A DNA stretch of 64,000 bases from Bacillus sp. FJAT-27225 (GTDB lineage: Bacteria > Bacillota > Bacilli > Bacillales > Cytobacillaceae), in the NCBI RefSeq assembly GCF_001685025.1, contig NZ_MAYU01000022.1, positions 372,001 through 436,000 on the forward strand, given 5' to 3'. The position numbers and the translations under genes are program-made. Below are positions 52,338 to 61,071 of this stretch, piece after piece; position 1 is the first letter of the stretch; each line of letters begins with the position of its first letter. Under the pieces are notes generated by a model, which searched no databases, had not been told where the DNA came from, and worked only from the letters and a program-made list of their open reading frames with translations.

Positions 52338-53207
52338 ATGGACGAGCAAAAATATAAGAATCTTAAGCTGGGCGAACGCGGCGCCCTGCTTAGTATCGTA
52401 GCCTACATACTACTTTCTGCTTTAAAACTTGCAGTCGGGCATTATAGTGATTCGGCTGCCCTAAAAGCAGATGGTCTAAATAATACAACCGATATCATCG
52501 CATCGGTAGCGGTGCTGATTGGATTAAAAATTTCCCAGCGTCCCCCGGACAGAAACCATGGGTATGGACATTGGAAAAGCGAAACGATTGCTTCAATGGT
52601 CGCGTCTTTTGTGATGATTGCAGTGGGCATACAGGTATTGACCGATGCAATCGGCTCAATCTTCCAGGAGGGGAAGCAGGCACCGGACATGATCGCCGCC
52701 TATACCGGCCTTTTCTCTGCATTTGTAATGTACCTTGTCTTTTTGTACAATAAAAGGCTTGCCATCAGGATTCAAAGCAAGTCCGTTATGGCAGCCGCGA
52801 AGGATAATCGTTCAGATGCCTGGGTCAGTATCGGAACGGCAATCGGTATATTCGGATCTCAGTTGAGCATGCCCTGGCTTGATACAGTGACTGCCTTTAT
52901 CGTCGGTTTGTTGATATGCAAGACGGCTTGGGACATATTCAAGGATGCATCCCACGAGCTTTCGGATGGGTTTGATGAGGAGAAAATCCAGCTTTACAAA
53001 CAAGTTATTTTGGAAGTGAATGGCGTCAAAGGGATTAAGGAAATCAAAGGAAGAAACTATGGAAATAACGAAGTCATTGATTGCGTCATCCTTGTCAATT
53101 CAACGCTTGATATAAAAGAGGCACACGATATTGCAACACATGTTGAAAAAATCATGATGGACGAGCACGGCGTTTACGATGTCCACGTACACGTGGAACC
53201 AAGCTAA
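52338..53207 (+). CDS. Cation diffusion facilitator, MneP/MneS type (copy 2)
   Basis: 289 aa. Metal motifs ADGLNNTTDIIAS in TM2 and AKDNRSDAWVSIG in TM5, the Mn2+-type DxxxD pattern; HGYGHWKSETIAS between them, and C-terminal YDVHVHVEPS. It is a paralogue of the protein at 36600-37481. Two such exporters (MneP and MneS) also occur in B. subtilis. GGGAGGT lies upstream. Terminator follows. Confidence 0.9.
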   Translation: MDEQKYKNLKLGERGALLSIVAYILLSALKLAVGHYSDSAALKADGLNNTTDIIASVAVLIGLKISQRPPDRNHGYGHWKSETIASMVASFVMIAVGIQVLTDAIGSIFQEGKQAPDMIAAYTGLFSAFVMYLVFLYNKRLAIRIQSKSVMAAAKDNRSDAWVSIGTAIGIFGSQLSMPWLDTVTAFIVGLLICKTAWDIFKDASHELSDGFDEEKIQLYKQVILEVNGVKGIKEIKGRNYGNNEVIDCVILVNSTLDIKEAHDIATHVEKIMMDEHGVYDVHVHVEPS

Positions 53208-53210
53208 AGA

Positions 53211-53243
53211 AGAAGTTAACACTTTGTGTTAGCTTCTTTTTTT
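53211..53243 (+). terminator. Terminator after CDF copy 2
   Basis: AAGTTAACAC / GTGTTAGCTT followed by CTTTTTTT. Confidence 0.85.
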
Positions 53244-53525
53244 CGGCTAGCAACTGGAATTTGGAGGGCCTTTAGCATATGGGCGTTGCCATTCCGCCTC
53301 GCACTTCCAAGGGTTTACACGACTCTTATTTTCCATACCAACCCTCTACTTGGTGGCTTAGGGAACCGTCGCAAACCCTTAAGTCCGGCCAAAGTATCAT
53401 CCAGAAACAATGAAATAATCTACAAAACTTCCTCAATTAAAATCTATGCAAATTCCATTTTGTGTCGCGCTGACCATTTCTAGAGTCGGGGGATAGAATG
53501 GTATTACACATTTCATGTCCTAAAA

Positions 53526-53645
53526 ACTTATTGGTTACGTTTCTAGGTTCTGAAGGCTCCAATATGTGGTCAATAGGCTGTATTGGTAACGTTTTGGGTT
53601 TTTCAAAGTCTCAAAAACTTAAACAATGGAAATGTAACCAATAAG
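53526..53645. repeat. 118-bp element with inverted ends and an internal repeat
   Basis: CTTATTGGTTACGTTT (about 53527) and AAATGTAACCAATAAG (about 53629) are inverted, one mismatch. A third copy TATTGGTAACGTTTT occurs near 53580 in direct orientation, giving about 53-nt spacing. Part of the 770-bp gene-free gap 53208-53977. Confidence 0.65.
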
Positions 53646-53739
53646 GTGAAACATGGATATAAAAAAGAAGCAGTATCCTCTTTAAAGATTCTTATTTCAT
53701 ATACGACCCCACCGCATCTTATTTTCCCTTAAACCTTTA

Positions 53740-53840
53740 CCCACTCCAACTAGAGATTGATCTACGAAAGCCTGTTTACTGGAGGAATCCTCCCACTCCA
53801 ACTAGAGATTAATCTACGAAAACCTGTTTACTGGATAAGT
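53740..53840. repeat. Two near-identical direct repeats, 52-nt period
   Basis: CCCACTCCAACTAGAGATT(G/A)A then TCTACGAAA(G/A)CCTGTTTACTGGA at 53740 and 53792, differing at about two positions over 43 nt. Upstream of the SulP gene. Confidence 0.85.
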
Positions 53841-53892
53841 TCAAAAGCGCGGCTCAAAGACTGAAAAAGGCAACATAGTATAAACTATTGTA

Positions 53893-53921
53893 TTGACAAT
53901 TTGGTTCAGCGGTAGTAAATT
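53893..53921 (+). promoter_or_regulatory. SigA-type promoter of the sulP-arsR operon
   Basis: TTGACA, 17-nt spacer, TAAATT. Downstream A+T-rich sequence has two direct TATTCAAAA motifs (about 53931-53962) that may bind the ArsR-type regulator encoded next. Confidence 0.55.
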
Positions 53922-53977
53922 CAATATGTTATATTCAAAAAATCAAATATACAAATATTCAAAAGAGGGGTGTTAAT

Positions 53978-55765
53978 GTGCGTCGGCAAGGTTTATTTTT
54001 TACAGGGAGATATGAAAACTACTCCCTTCAATCGTTCCGGAAGGACCTTATTTCCGGAGTTGTCGTTGGTGTAATTGCCATACCGCTTGGGATGGCATTC
54101 GCAATTGCGTCTGGCGTAAAGCCGGAATACGGAATTTACACCACCATCATTGCCGGTATTCTGATCTCTCTTCTTGGCGGTTCCAAGTTTCAAATCGGTG
54201 GGCCGACTGGTGCTTTCATCCCGATTTTGTTTGGAATTGTTTCAGTCTATGGTTTTGAGAACCTGTTGATTGCCGGCTTTATGGCTGGAATCATGCTGTT
54301 TTTGATGGGTGCCCTCAAACTCGGTTCGTTGATCAAATTTATACCGAAGCCTGTGACAATCGGCTTTACAGCAGGAATTGCGGTTATCATTTTTACCGGA
54401 CAACTAGCGAACTTTCTCGGTTTGACCGGCGTGGAAAAACACGAATATTTTTTCAGCAATATTAAAGAAATTTTCATCCGAATAGATACAATTAATTTAT
54501 ACAGTATAGTGACAGCAGTCATCTGCCTTGGGACTGTGCTGCTCACACCGAAATTGTTTCCGAAGATTCCCGGTCCGCTGATTGGGCTGATTGTTTCTAC
54601 TTTGGCCGCAACGCTTTTCTTTCCTGGCCAAGTCGCGACAATCGGTTCGACATACGGTGAAATACCGAAATCACTCCCGGAATTTCAAATACCTGAAATT
54701 ACACTAGAAAAAATTCAATACCTTCTCAAACCAGCATTTATCATTGCAATACTCGGGGCAATTGAATCGCTCTTGTCAGCAGTTGTAGCAGACGGCATGT
54801 CCGGAACCAGGCATAACAGCAACCGGGAGTTGATGGGACAGGGTATTGCCAACATGATTACACCGTTTTTCGGAGGAATTCCTGCGACTGGCGCGCTTGC
54901 CCGTACAGCTACCAATATTAAAAGCGGTGCTGTCTCCCCTCTTTCAGGAATCATCCATGGATTCGTTGTATTGCTCGTCCTTGTCCTGTTTGCGCCTTTT
55001 GCCTCAAAAATTCCATTGGCAAGTATGGCGCCCATATTGATGGTCGTGGCCTGGAATATGAGTGAAAGGCATGTATTTAGTCATATACTAAAAACAAAAA
55101 CCCAGGATTCTCTTATACTGCTTGTAACGTTTCTCTTAACTGTGTTTGTTAATTTAACGGTTGCAGTTCAGGCTGGGCTGGTTTTGGCAGTCATTGCATT
55201 CTTAAAACAAATGAGTGAAGCCTTGGTTACCTCCAAGGTCCTTCCAGATCCGAATCATAAGCATCATAGAGTCGACAGCCAGGTTGTCACGAATTCACAT
55301 GATTGCCCGCAAATCAGCATTTTCAGCGTTGAGGGGCCGTTGTTCTTTGGGGCAGCCCAGACATTTGAACAAACTCTCCTTAACACAATCAATTTACGGC
55401 CAAAGGTCCTGCTTCTACGGCTTGGAAGGGTTCCTTATATGGATACGACAGGCGAAGCCCATCTTGCAAGCATTGTAAATGACTTTTCCAAACATGGTGT
55501 TGTCCTTATTAGCGGAATCAGGCCTGAGCCAAAGGAATTGTTGATTAAAACTGGGCTTTATGATGTTATAGGAGAGAAGCACTTTTTCGAACATACAGGA
55601 GATGCAATTGAATATGCAATGGCCCACCTGGACAGGAATGCTTGTATCGGGTGCAGGCATTTGGCTTTCAGGGAATGTTCATCTCTTTCCGGTATAAAAG
55701 AACCGTCGCGGGCAAAAGGCAAATCTCTGCCAGTCAGCCCCACAAGCAGGGAGGTAACCAGTTGA
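53978..55765 (+). CDS. SulP family anion transporter with STAS domain
   Basis: 595 aa. SulP core with GVIAIPLGMAFAIASGVKPE, YGIYTTIIAGILISLLGGS, QIGGPTGAFIPI; then C-terminal STAS (SIFSVEGPLFFGAAQTFEQT, LRLGRVPYMDTTGEAHLAS). A Cys-rich tail NACIGCRHLAFRECSS follows the STAS domain. SulP proteins move sulphate, bicarbonate or other anions; the ion is unknown. GTG start with AGAGGGG upstream. Co-transcribed with an ArsR-type regulator whose TTG overlaps its stop. Confidence 0.9.
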   Translation: MRRQGLFFTGRYENYSLQSFRKDLISGVVVGVIAIPLGMAFAIASGVKPEYGIYTTIIAGILISLLGGSKFQIGGPTGAFIPILFGIVSVYGFENLLIAGFMAGIMLFLMGALKLGSLIKFIPKPVTIGFTAGIAVIIFTGQLANFLGLTGVEKHEYFFSNIKEIFIRIDTINLYSIVTAVICLGTVLLTPKLFPKIPGPLIGLIVSTLAATLFFPGQVATIGSTYGEIPKSLPEFQIPEITLEKIQYLLKPAFIIAILGAIESLLSAVVADGMSGTRHNSNRELMGQGIANMITPFFGGIPATGALARTATNIKSGAVSPLSGIIHGFVVLLVLVLFAPFASKIPLASMAPILMVVAWNMSERHVFSHILKTKTQDSLILLVTFLLTVFVNLTVAVQAGLVLAVIAFLKQMSEALVTSKVLPDPNHKHHRVDSQVVTNSHDCPQISIFSVEGPLFFGAAQTFEQTLLNTINLRPKVLLLRLGRVPYMDTTGEAHLASIVNDFSKHGVVLISGIRPEPKELLIKTGLYDVIGEKHFFEHTGDAIEYAMAHLDRNACIGCRHLAFRECSSLSGIKEPSRAKGKSLPVSPTSREVTS

Positions 55766-56088
55766 ATCTTGAAATGCAGCAATTTAAGGCAGATTTTTTC
55801 AAAGCATTAGCCCATCCGCTCAGAATTAGAATTCTCGAACTTCTGGCGGATGGGGACAAAAGTGTCAATGAACTCCAAAGCCTTTCAGGAACGGAAGGCT
55901 CGGCGATTTCTCAGCAGCTGATGACTCTTCGCGCAAAAAATATCGTCACCGGAACAAAGGACGGCAATCGGGTCATTTATTCATTGCGTGATCCGTTAAT
56001 TGTTGACTTATTGGCTGTTGCACGCCAGATCTTTAATAACCACCTTGTCGACGCCAAAAACCTGCTCGACAAACTAAATGACTACTAA
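55762..56088 (+). CDS. ArsR-family transcriptional regulator
   Basis: 108 aa. Winged HTH: KALAHPLRIRILELLADGDK, SVNELQSLSGTEGSAISQQL, VIYSLRDPLIVDLLAVARQI. No Cys in the alpha3 position, so metal sensing by the usual ArsR/CadC site is absent. The TTG start overlaps the sulP stop (TTGA), with AGGGAGG upstream. It probably autoregulates the sulP operon. Confidence 0.88.
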   Translation: MNLEMQQFKADFFKALAHPLRIRILELLADGDKSVNELQSLSGTEGSAISQQLMTLRAKNIVTGTKDGNRVIYSLRDPLIVDLLAVARQIFNNHLVDAKNLLDKLNDY

Positions 56089-56126
56089 AAGGCGAATCCC
56101 CGGCATGTGGGGCATTCGCCTTTTTG
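56088..56126 (+). terminator. Terminator of the sulP-arsR operon
   Basis: GGCGAATCCCC / GGGGCATTCGCC followed by T5. Confidence 0.9.
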
Positions 56127-56157
56127 TTTTCATTTCCATAGTTCAATTAAACATTAT

Positions 56158-56649
56158 TTATATTTCATTCATAACATTTATCTCTTTGGTGATAGGGAGT
56201 CCTAAATATTTGTACTTAATGGTTATGGATTCAATTGGCTCCGTAAAGTTCTTAATTCTAATTCCGTAATGAATAGGAGTCATTTCTTTTTTATTGAGGG
56301 CATCTTTTACTTGATTACTCTGTATCCTTGGATTAACAAACACATCACCTAACTCAAAAAATTTTATCATCTCGTTGCGCGTCCCACTTTGAACAATTTG
56401 CGGGGTGTCATAACTAATTCCTAAGTCAACCTTTTTATTGTCAACTTGGTTATTTATTAACACTTTTTTTATTGACACCTTACTTATTCCTTCGTTGTAT
56501 AAGTGAAATACAATGTCTCTGCTGCCGTTTGGATCTTCATACGTTGAACTTCCGTTTAAAACAATAGGATTACTAAGGTAAATGAAACCCAAAAACAGAA
56601 CGATGGTGCCAGTTAAAATAATTGACACAACAGTTAAAAGTTTTTTCAA
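56158..56649 (-). CDS. Membrane-anchored or secreted protein of unknown function
   Basis: 163 aa. N-terminal MKKLLTVVSIILTGTIVLFL is an uncleaved signal or anchor; no lipobox. The rest is beta-rich and extracytoplasmic (IVFHLYNEGISKVSIKKVLI; ESITIKYKYLGLPITKEIN). It has A+T-rich codon use relative to neighbours. Not recognised. Confidence 0.7.
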   Translation of the reverse strand: MKKLLTVVSIILTGTIVLFLGFIYLSNPIVLNGSSTYEDPNGSRDIVFHLYNEGISKVSIKKVLINNQVDNKKVDLGISYDTPQIVQSGTRNEMIKFFELGDVFVNPRIQSNQVKDALNKKEMTPIHYGIRIKNFTEPIESITIKYKYLGLPITKEINVMNEI

Positions 56650-56923
56650 ATACTTTCCCCCTAATGCTTACATACAAAATTCCTCTTCAAAACTGCCTTT
56701 TACTTTTAACAAAATAGCTGTAAATCCTAATTGTTTCCTGAGAAAACAAAAGGACCAAACAGCTATGCAACTTTGGTCCATAAAACCAGGGCATTTTATT
56801 GATACACTTAACACCACTTTTTCTAATATATATTTATTTTTTGTGATAAATATTCAACCCCGTTATAGGGTGGCTGCCTTGTTACTAATTGAAGAGTTTT
56901 GAATGAATAGATTCGGACCTGGA

Positions 56924-57394
56924 TTATTCTCTTTCCCTAGCCCTCTGCGTATCCCTTATATTCTTCTGAACCGTGATGGCTGCAAATAAACTGAGCACAA
57001 ATGCCATGCCGTAAAATCCTTTTTCGCTTAGGACAATACTTCCTGCATTGTACAAACCAATGGCCATTAAAGAAATAGCTACAATAAGTGCAAACCAGCT
57101 AATGCCATAATAAATATTGGTGACAGGGATCCCTTCTTCTTTATCCCTTACTGCCTTTTGTAAGGATACGGCTGAGTAAAGGCCAAAAACCAGAACAGCA
57201 AAGTAATAGCCTTTCTCGTTAAGCTGCATGTCTGCATTATATAAGCCGATTAAATACGCTACAATACCGACTAACAATGCCGCCCAGGATGCCCCAACAA
57301 AAGCTCCAGTCGGTTCCCCTTCTTTTCTTTCAATTTTCCTTTTGATGACAGCTTGTTTTTCTTTATCTGCTACAAGTTCTTGATCGTTAGACAT
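56924..57394 (-). CDS. YiaA/YiaB-type membrane protein
   Basis: 156 aa made of two similar halves, each a two-helix unit: [20 protein letters not shown]...[22 protein letters not shown] and [20 protein letters not shown]...[22 protein letters not shown]. This is the yiaAB two-helix domain. Function unknown. Confidence 0.88.
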   Translation of the reverse strand: MSNDQELVADKEKQAVIKRKIERKEGEPTGAFVGASWAALLVGIVAYLIGLYNADMQLNEKGYYFAVLVFGLYSAVSLQKAVRDKEEGIPVTNIYYGISWFALIVAISLMAIGLYNAGSIVLSEKGFYGMAFVLSLFAAITVQKNIRDTQRARERE

Positions 57395-57521
57395 GGATTG
57401 ATTCCCCCATCCTTTTTTCTAATACTATAGTAAAGCACAACTTTACCAGCCCCCTCTTTACCCATTATATAGAAAATCTTTACAAGGAATAGAGGGTTTT
57501 CCAAAAATATCTGATAATTTA

Positions 57522-57561
57522 TAAAAAAAGAACTAACCGGGAACAAGTCCTGGTTAGCTCT
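57522..57561 (-). terminator. Terminator of the azoreductase gene
   Basis: GAGCTAACC / GGTTAGTTC followed on the minus strand by T7. Confidence 0.88.
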
Positions 57562-57576
57562 CAGCGTTTGATAGTA

Positions 57577-58209
57577 TTAAGCTTTTACTGCAGAAAGTTT
57601 TTTTGCTGCTTCTTTCACTTTTTCCAATCCATTTGAGATAATTTTCTCAGCTTGATCAGGTGCCATAGCATGTCCTTCAATGACAACCTCATCTATGATT
57701 TGCATACCGAATACGCCGCCAGCAATATTTTTAATGTAGTTGACGGACATTTCCATTGCAGCTGCTGGACCTTCAGAATAAATGCCGCCACGCGCACTAA
57801 GGATGATTGCTTTCTTATCAGTCAGAAGCTGGACTGCATTGCCGTTTTCATCATATTTGAAGGAATAACCTGCCTCATATACATAATCAATAAATGTTTG
57901 CAGCTTAGCTGGAATTGTCATGTTCCACAATGGGAAAGCAAAGACAACAACATCAGCGGCTGTTAAAGCATCCTTTGCTTTTTGTTTTGCTGCCAAAATA
58001 CGTTTTTCAACATCTGTGAGTTCCTCACCAGATTGCAGCTTGCCAAATGCATTGAAAAGATCTTGTCCAAAATACGGCATGTCTTCAGCGAAAACATCAA
58101 AAGTTGTAACATTGACACCTTCAAGGTTTTCCATGAAAGTCTCATACATCTTGCTTGATACAGCTTCTGAAGCTGGTCTATTATTTGCTTTTACTACTAA
58201 TACGTTCAT
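57577..58209 (-). CDS. FMN-dependent NADH-azoreductase
   Basis: 210-aa flavodoxin-fold AzoR family: MNVLVVKANNRPASEAVSSK, VVFAFPLWNMTIPAKLQTFI, YVYEAGYSFKY, AIILSARGGIYSEG. It reduces azo compounds and quinones. In B. subtilis azoR1/azoR2 belong to the MhqR/YodB quinone response; an almost symmetric MhqR-type box is directly upstream here. Closest to AzoR2 by that regulation. Confidence 0.92.
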   Translation of the reverse strand: MNVLVVKANNRPASEAVSSKMYETFMENLEGVNVTTFDVFAEDMPYFGQDLFNAFGKLQSGEELTDVEKRILAAKQKAKDALTAADVVVFAFPLWNMTIPAKLQTFIDYVYEAGYSFKYDENGNAVQLLTDKKAIILSARGGIYSEGPAAAMEMSVNYIKNIAGGVFGMQIIDEVVIEGHAMAPDQAEKIISNGLEKVKEAAKKLSAVKA

Positions 58210-58254
58210 TTATTTTTTGTCTCCTTTTTGCAAATTATGAGATTCTTCATTTTA

Positions 58255-58276
58255 TATATCTCAAATTAAAGATATA
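58255..58276 (-). promoter_or_regulatory. MhqR-like operator upstream of the azoreductase
   Basis: TATATCT-CAAATTAA-AGATATA: perfect 7-bp arms with 8-nt centre, matching the MhqR box ATCTCGAATTCGAGAT in length and ends. Confidence 0.7.
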
Positions 58277-58408
58277 CTATCATAACGTCTACTGTCAACC
58301 AGTTGAGCTTTCCTAATATTTCCTCAACAGTTTGGTGGGATATTAATTTCTTTAATAAAACAGCTGGAATATGGTTCATTGTTTCTGCCTTCTCTAAAAT
58401 GCCAATAA

Positions 58409-58458
58409 AAAAGAAATAGAGACTGTCCTTAGTTGAAATCAATCTTAGGCCAGTCTCT
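58409..58458 (-). terminator. Terminator of the SDR gene
   Basis: AGAGACTG..CTTAG paired with a matching arm around an 11-nt loop; T-rich on the minus strand. Confidence 0.75.
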
Positions 58459-58503
58459 TTCTCTTATATCAATGTTCGTATAAATATGGTTTTAACTAGC
58501 AAC

Positions 58504-59289
58504 TTAATATTTAAAGGATTGTCCACCATCAATTGGTACAACTGTCGCATTAACAAAACCTGCTTGATCAGACAAAAGGAAGGCAGTTAGGTAACCCACT
58601 TCCTCCGGTTTTCCAAAACGTTTCATTGGGTTTGGCTCAACAAATGCTTTTCCTACCTCTTCCCAGCCTTCTTCGCCACCAATTTGTTTTAACGAACCTT
58701 CAACCATCGGTGTCATTATTGCTCCCGGTGCTATCGCATTAATTGTAATACCGTATTGACCATACTCAATTGCAGAGTTACGGGTTAAACCTACTACACC
58801 ATGCTTGCTAGCCGCATAGCCTGATTGGTTGCCAACACCTCGAATGCCACCAACAGAAGCAGTATTTACAATGTGGCCAGTCCCATTTTCTTTCATCACT
58901 TTAAGAACATACTTCAAACCATAAAATACGCCATTCAAGTTAATATCAACAACTTTACGGAATTCGTCAGATCCAAAATCTTCTGTAAGATTTTGTTTCC
59001 CCTCAATCCCTGCATTATTAAAGAAGCCATCAATCGTACCAAATGTTTGTACTGTTTTGTCTACATAGTTTTTTACTTCTTCTTCGTTAGCCACGTTAGC
59101 CTTTACTAATAGAATTTCAGCATTAGGAGCTACTTTCTGGACCTCGTTTTTTGTTTCCTCTAATCCTTTTTCATTTAAATCAACTAAAGATAGTTTTGCA
59201 CCTTCTTTTGCTACCTGTAAAGCAACAGCACGGCCTAAACCTGACCCTGCTCCAGTAATAAGTACCACTTTCTGCTCGAATCTTTCCAT
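58504..59289 (-). CDS. Short-chain dehydrogenase/reductase
   Basis: 261 aa, classical SDR. Cofactor site ITGAGSGLGRAVALQVAKEG (TGxxxGxG), NNAG in FFNNAGIEG, catalytic Ser in NTASVGGIRG, and YAASKHG (YxxxK). Asp in LVDLNEK after strand 2 favours NAD(H). An MhqR-like box is upstream, so it may be induced by quinones or electrophiles. GAGGG lies 9 nt before the chosen ATG; an ATG three codons earlier is too close. Confidence 0.9.
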   Translation of the reverse strand: MERFEQKVVLITGAGSGLGRAVALQVAKEGAKLSLVDLNEKGLEETKNEVQKVAPNAEILLVKANVANEEEVKNYVDKTVQTFGTIDGFFNNAGIEGKQNLTEDFGSDEFRKVVDINLNGVFYGLKYVLKVMKENGTGHIVNTASVGGIRGVGNQSGYAASKHGVVGLTRNSAIEYGQYGITINAIAPGAIMTPMVEGSLKQIGGEEGWEEVGKAFVEPNPMKRFGKPEEVGYLTAFLLSDQAGFVNATVVPIDGGQSFKY

Positions 59290-59355
59290 GTATGTCATCC
59301 CTCTCTGTTATTTCTTGAATTTGTATATTATTAATTTGTTTGTTATTAATTAATA

Positions 59356-59373
59356 TATATTTAATTCAAGATA
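59356..59373 (-). promoter_or_regulatory. MhqR-like operator upstream of the SDR gene
   Basis: TATATTTAATTCAAGATA matches the MhqR box at 14 of 18 positions. Confidence 0.45.
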
Positions 59374-59440
59374 AATATAACTCATTATTATTCTACTATC
59401 AAATTAAAAGCTTTTCGAAAATAGTATTTGTGGCTTTTGC

Positions 59441-59650
59441 CTAAACTATTTTATCTTCAGAAACAGGCAAACCGCGAGTGTGATTGAGCAGGGAATCAAG
59501 CAGTTTTGTATCAAAAGTGTAAAAAGGCGGTCCCAATTTATGAATAACCACCTTCTTTAGCTCTATATTTCTAATTTCTTGCCCGTCATATCCTTTGCTT
59601 TCTGCTTGCTTCTTTCCAAGCCTCAAAAATTTATACTGGGCCCAATACAA
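59441..59650 (-). CDS. Doubtful small ORF overlapping the end of cdaS
   Basis: 69 codons from a TTG, MYWAQYKFLRLGKKQAESKG ... RGLPVSEDKIV. It overlaps the last 20 nt of cdaS in another frame and has no ribosome site; an internal TTG (at LRLG) has none either. The composition is protein-like, so it could be translated by coupling or be a gene remnant. Not recognised. Confidence 0.3.
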   Translation of the reverse strand: MYWAQYKFLRLGKKQAESKGYDGQEIRNIELKKVVIHKLGPPFYTFDTKLLDSLLNHTRGLPVSEDKIV

Positions 59651-60266
59651 TTGGCTGATTTGTATTTATAGGGTATAACTTTCCGTCTATTGCAAGAGAG
59701 ATCTTCCCTGTTTCTTCAGATACAACAAGTACTAAAGCATCGCTTACTTCAGAAATTCCCAAGGCTGCCCTATGCCGTGTCCCAAGTTTTTTATTCGTTT
59801 TATTAATTTTTTTCAAAGGTAATACATTTGCAGCTGATTCAACAATATTTCCCTTAATTAGGACTGCCCCATCATGTAGTGGGTTACCTGGATAAAAAAT
59901 CGATTCCAATAATTTAGGGGTTACTAACGCTCCTATTTCCGTCCCTTTTTGGATGAGCGGAGTAATAGGAGTTTGCCGCTCTACCACAATTAATGCTCCG
60001 TGATTTAAATTTGAAAGATAATTTACAGCATCCGATAAATATTCATATGTATCCGTATATTGAGAAAGATAACAACCCAAATAATAAGATGACGCCACGG
60101 ATTCAATTTCAATAAGCCGCTCCTTAATATCCTCCAGGCTACCCAAAACACAATAATTTTCATTGCCAAGTATCGTTAAATTCGTTTGCAGAAGCTGTAT
60201 AAGATGTTGAAGCCCGGTTTCTAATTGAACTTTTAAAGGTGAAAAATCACATGCATTATTTTCCAT
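59631..60266 (-). CDS. cdaS: CdaS-type diadenylate cyclase
   Basis: 211 aa. N-terminal helical region, then a DAC domain: GALIVVERQTPI, NPLHDGAVLIKG (DGA motif) and GTRHRAALGISEVSDALV (RHR motif). No membrane spans and the length match B. subtilis CdaS (about 207), the sporulation-specific c-di-AMP synthase whose N-terminal helices are autoinhibitory. A SigG-like CATAATA (60300-60306) lies upstream without a clear -35. GGGAGG precedes the ATG at 60266. Confidence 0.93.
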   Translation of the reverse strand: MENNACDFSPLKVQLETGLQHLIQLLQTNLTILGNENYCVLGSLEDIKERLIEIESVASSYYLGCYLSQYTDTYEYLSDAVNYLSNLNHGALIVVERQTPITPLIQKGTEIGALVTPKLLESIFYPGNPLHDGAVLIKGNIVESAANVLPLKKINKTNKKLGTRHRAALGISEVSDALVLVVSEETGKISLAIDGKLYPINTNQPIVLGPV

Positions 60267-60380
60267 AATGTCCTCCCGCTGCATGAAATGAATTAAACTT
60301 ATTATGCGTATTAGAACAGTATATTAAAACGATATTAATTTTACTTTGCTCCCATCTGTAGGGTTTTGTTATTTAAAATA

Positions 60381-60565
60381 AGGCTCTGTTAAACAAGGAC
60401 GTTGATTTTCGCTGCAGGCACTTCGCTTTCCGCGGGCGGTCTGGGAGCCTCCTCGGCGCTAGCGCCTGTGGGGTCTCCCACTGACCTTTTCTCCCGCAGG
60501 AGTCTTCGCGCCTTACGCTGCAATCAACACTTTAAAAAAATCAACAATATCCTTTAACACAGCCT
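60381..60565. mobile_element. G+C-rich MITE-like element, copy 2 (185 bp)
   Basis: Terminal inverted repeats AGGCTCTGTTAAA / TTTAACACAGCCT (12 of 13 match), inner GTTGATT / AATCAAC, and a G+C-rich core with CTTTCCGCGGGCGG and GCCTGTGGGGTCTCCCACTG, then CCCGCAGGAGTCTTCGCGCC. No coding capacity. It occupies most of the 359-bp gap between cdaS and doxX. Confidence 0.75.
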
Positions 60566-60571
60566 AAAATT

Positions 60572-60600
60572 AAAAAAGGTCCGCGGAAACGGACCTTTTT
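60572..60600. terminator. Terminator of the doxX gene
   Basis: AAAAAGGTCCG / CGGACCTTTTT; usable on either strand. Confidence 0.85.
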
Positions 60601-60625
60601 GAAGAGTAGTATTTATCTTTTCTAT

Positions 60626-61042
60626 TTAAGCAGCTTTCTTTTCACGATTTTTGGAGATGATTTGATCAACCGAAAGAAGGTTGCTTCCGTTTAGCGCAAG
60701 GAAGATAGCCATTGCAAGGAAAGCCAAATCCAATTCATACCCAGCCATTTGACCGTTTCCTAAAAATCCTACTGCCAATTTTACTTTAATGATTGCTCCA
60801 ATCATTACAAGTGACACGAGGACGGATACAATTTTGGTTCCCAAACCAATTACCAAAAGAATTCCGCCAACCAACTCGATTGCCGCTACTACATATGCAA
60901 AAAATCCAGGAATTCCAATGCTGTCAAACCAGCCGACAGTGTTTTCAATTCCACCCTGGAACTTTGCTAGTCCGTGAATAAAGAAGCTTATTCCAAGAAC
61001 CACTCGTAATATTAATGTACCTACTTCAATTTTATTATTCAT
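60626..61042 (-). CDS. DoxX family membrane protein
   Basis: 138 aa, four spans (LRVVLGISFFIHGLAKF, GFFAYVVAAIELVGGILLVI, VSVLVSLVMIGAIIKVKLAV, DLAFLAMAIFLALNGSNLL). HGLAKFQGG is typical of DoxX/MhqP/CatD. In B. subtilis such proteins accompany catechol or hydroquinone dioxygenases; here a LigB-type dioxygenase gene ends 30 nt upstream. GGGGGA lies 8 nt before this ATG. Confidence 0.9.
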   Translation of the reverse strand: MNNKIEVGTLILRVVLGISFFIHGLAKFQGGIENTVGWFDSIGIPGFFAYVVAAIELVGGILLVIGLGTKIVSVLVSLVMIGAIIKVKLAVGFLGNGQMAGYELDLAFLAMAIFLALNGSNLLSVDQIISKNREKKAA

Positions 61043-61071
61043 TTTCATTTCCCCCATAAATTTTTCTTTAA

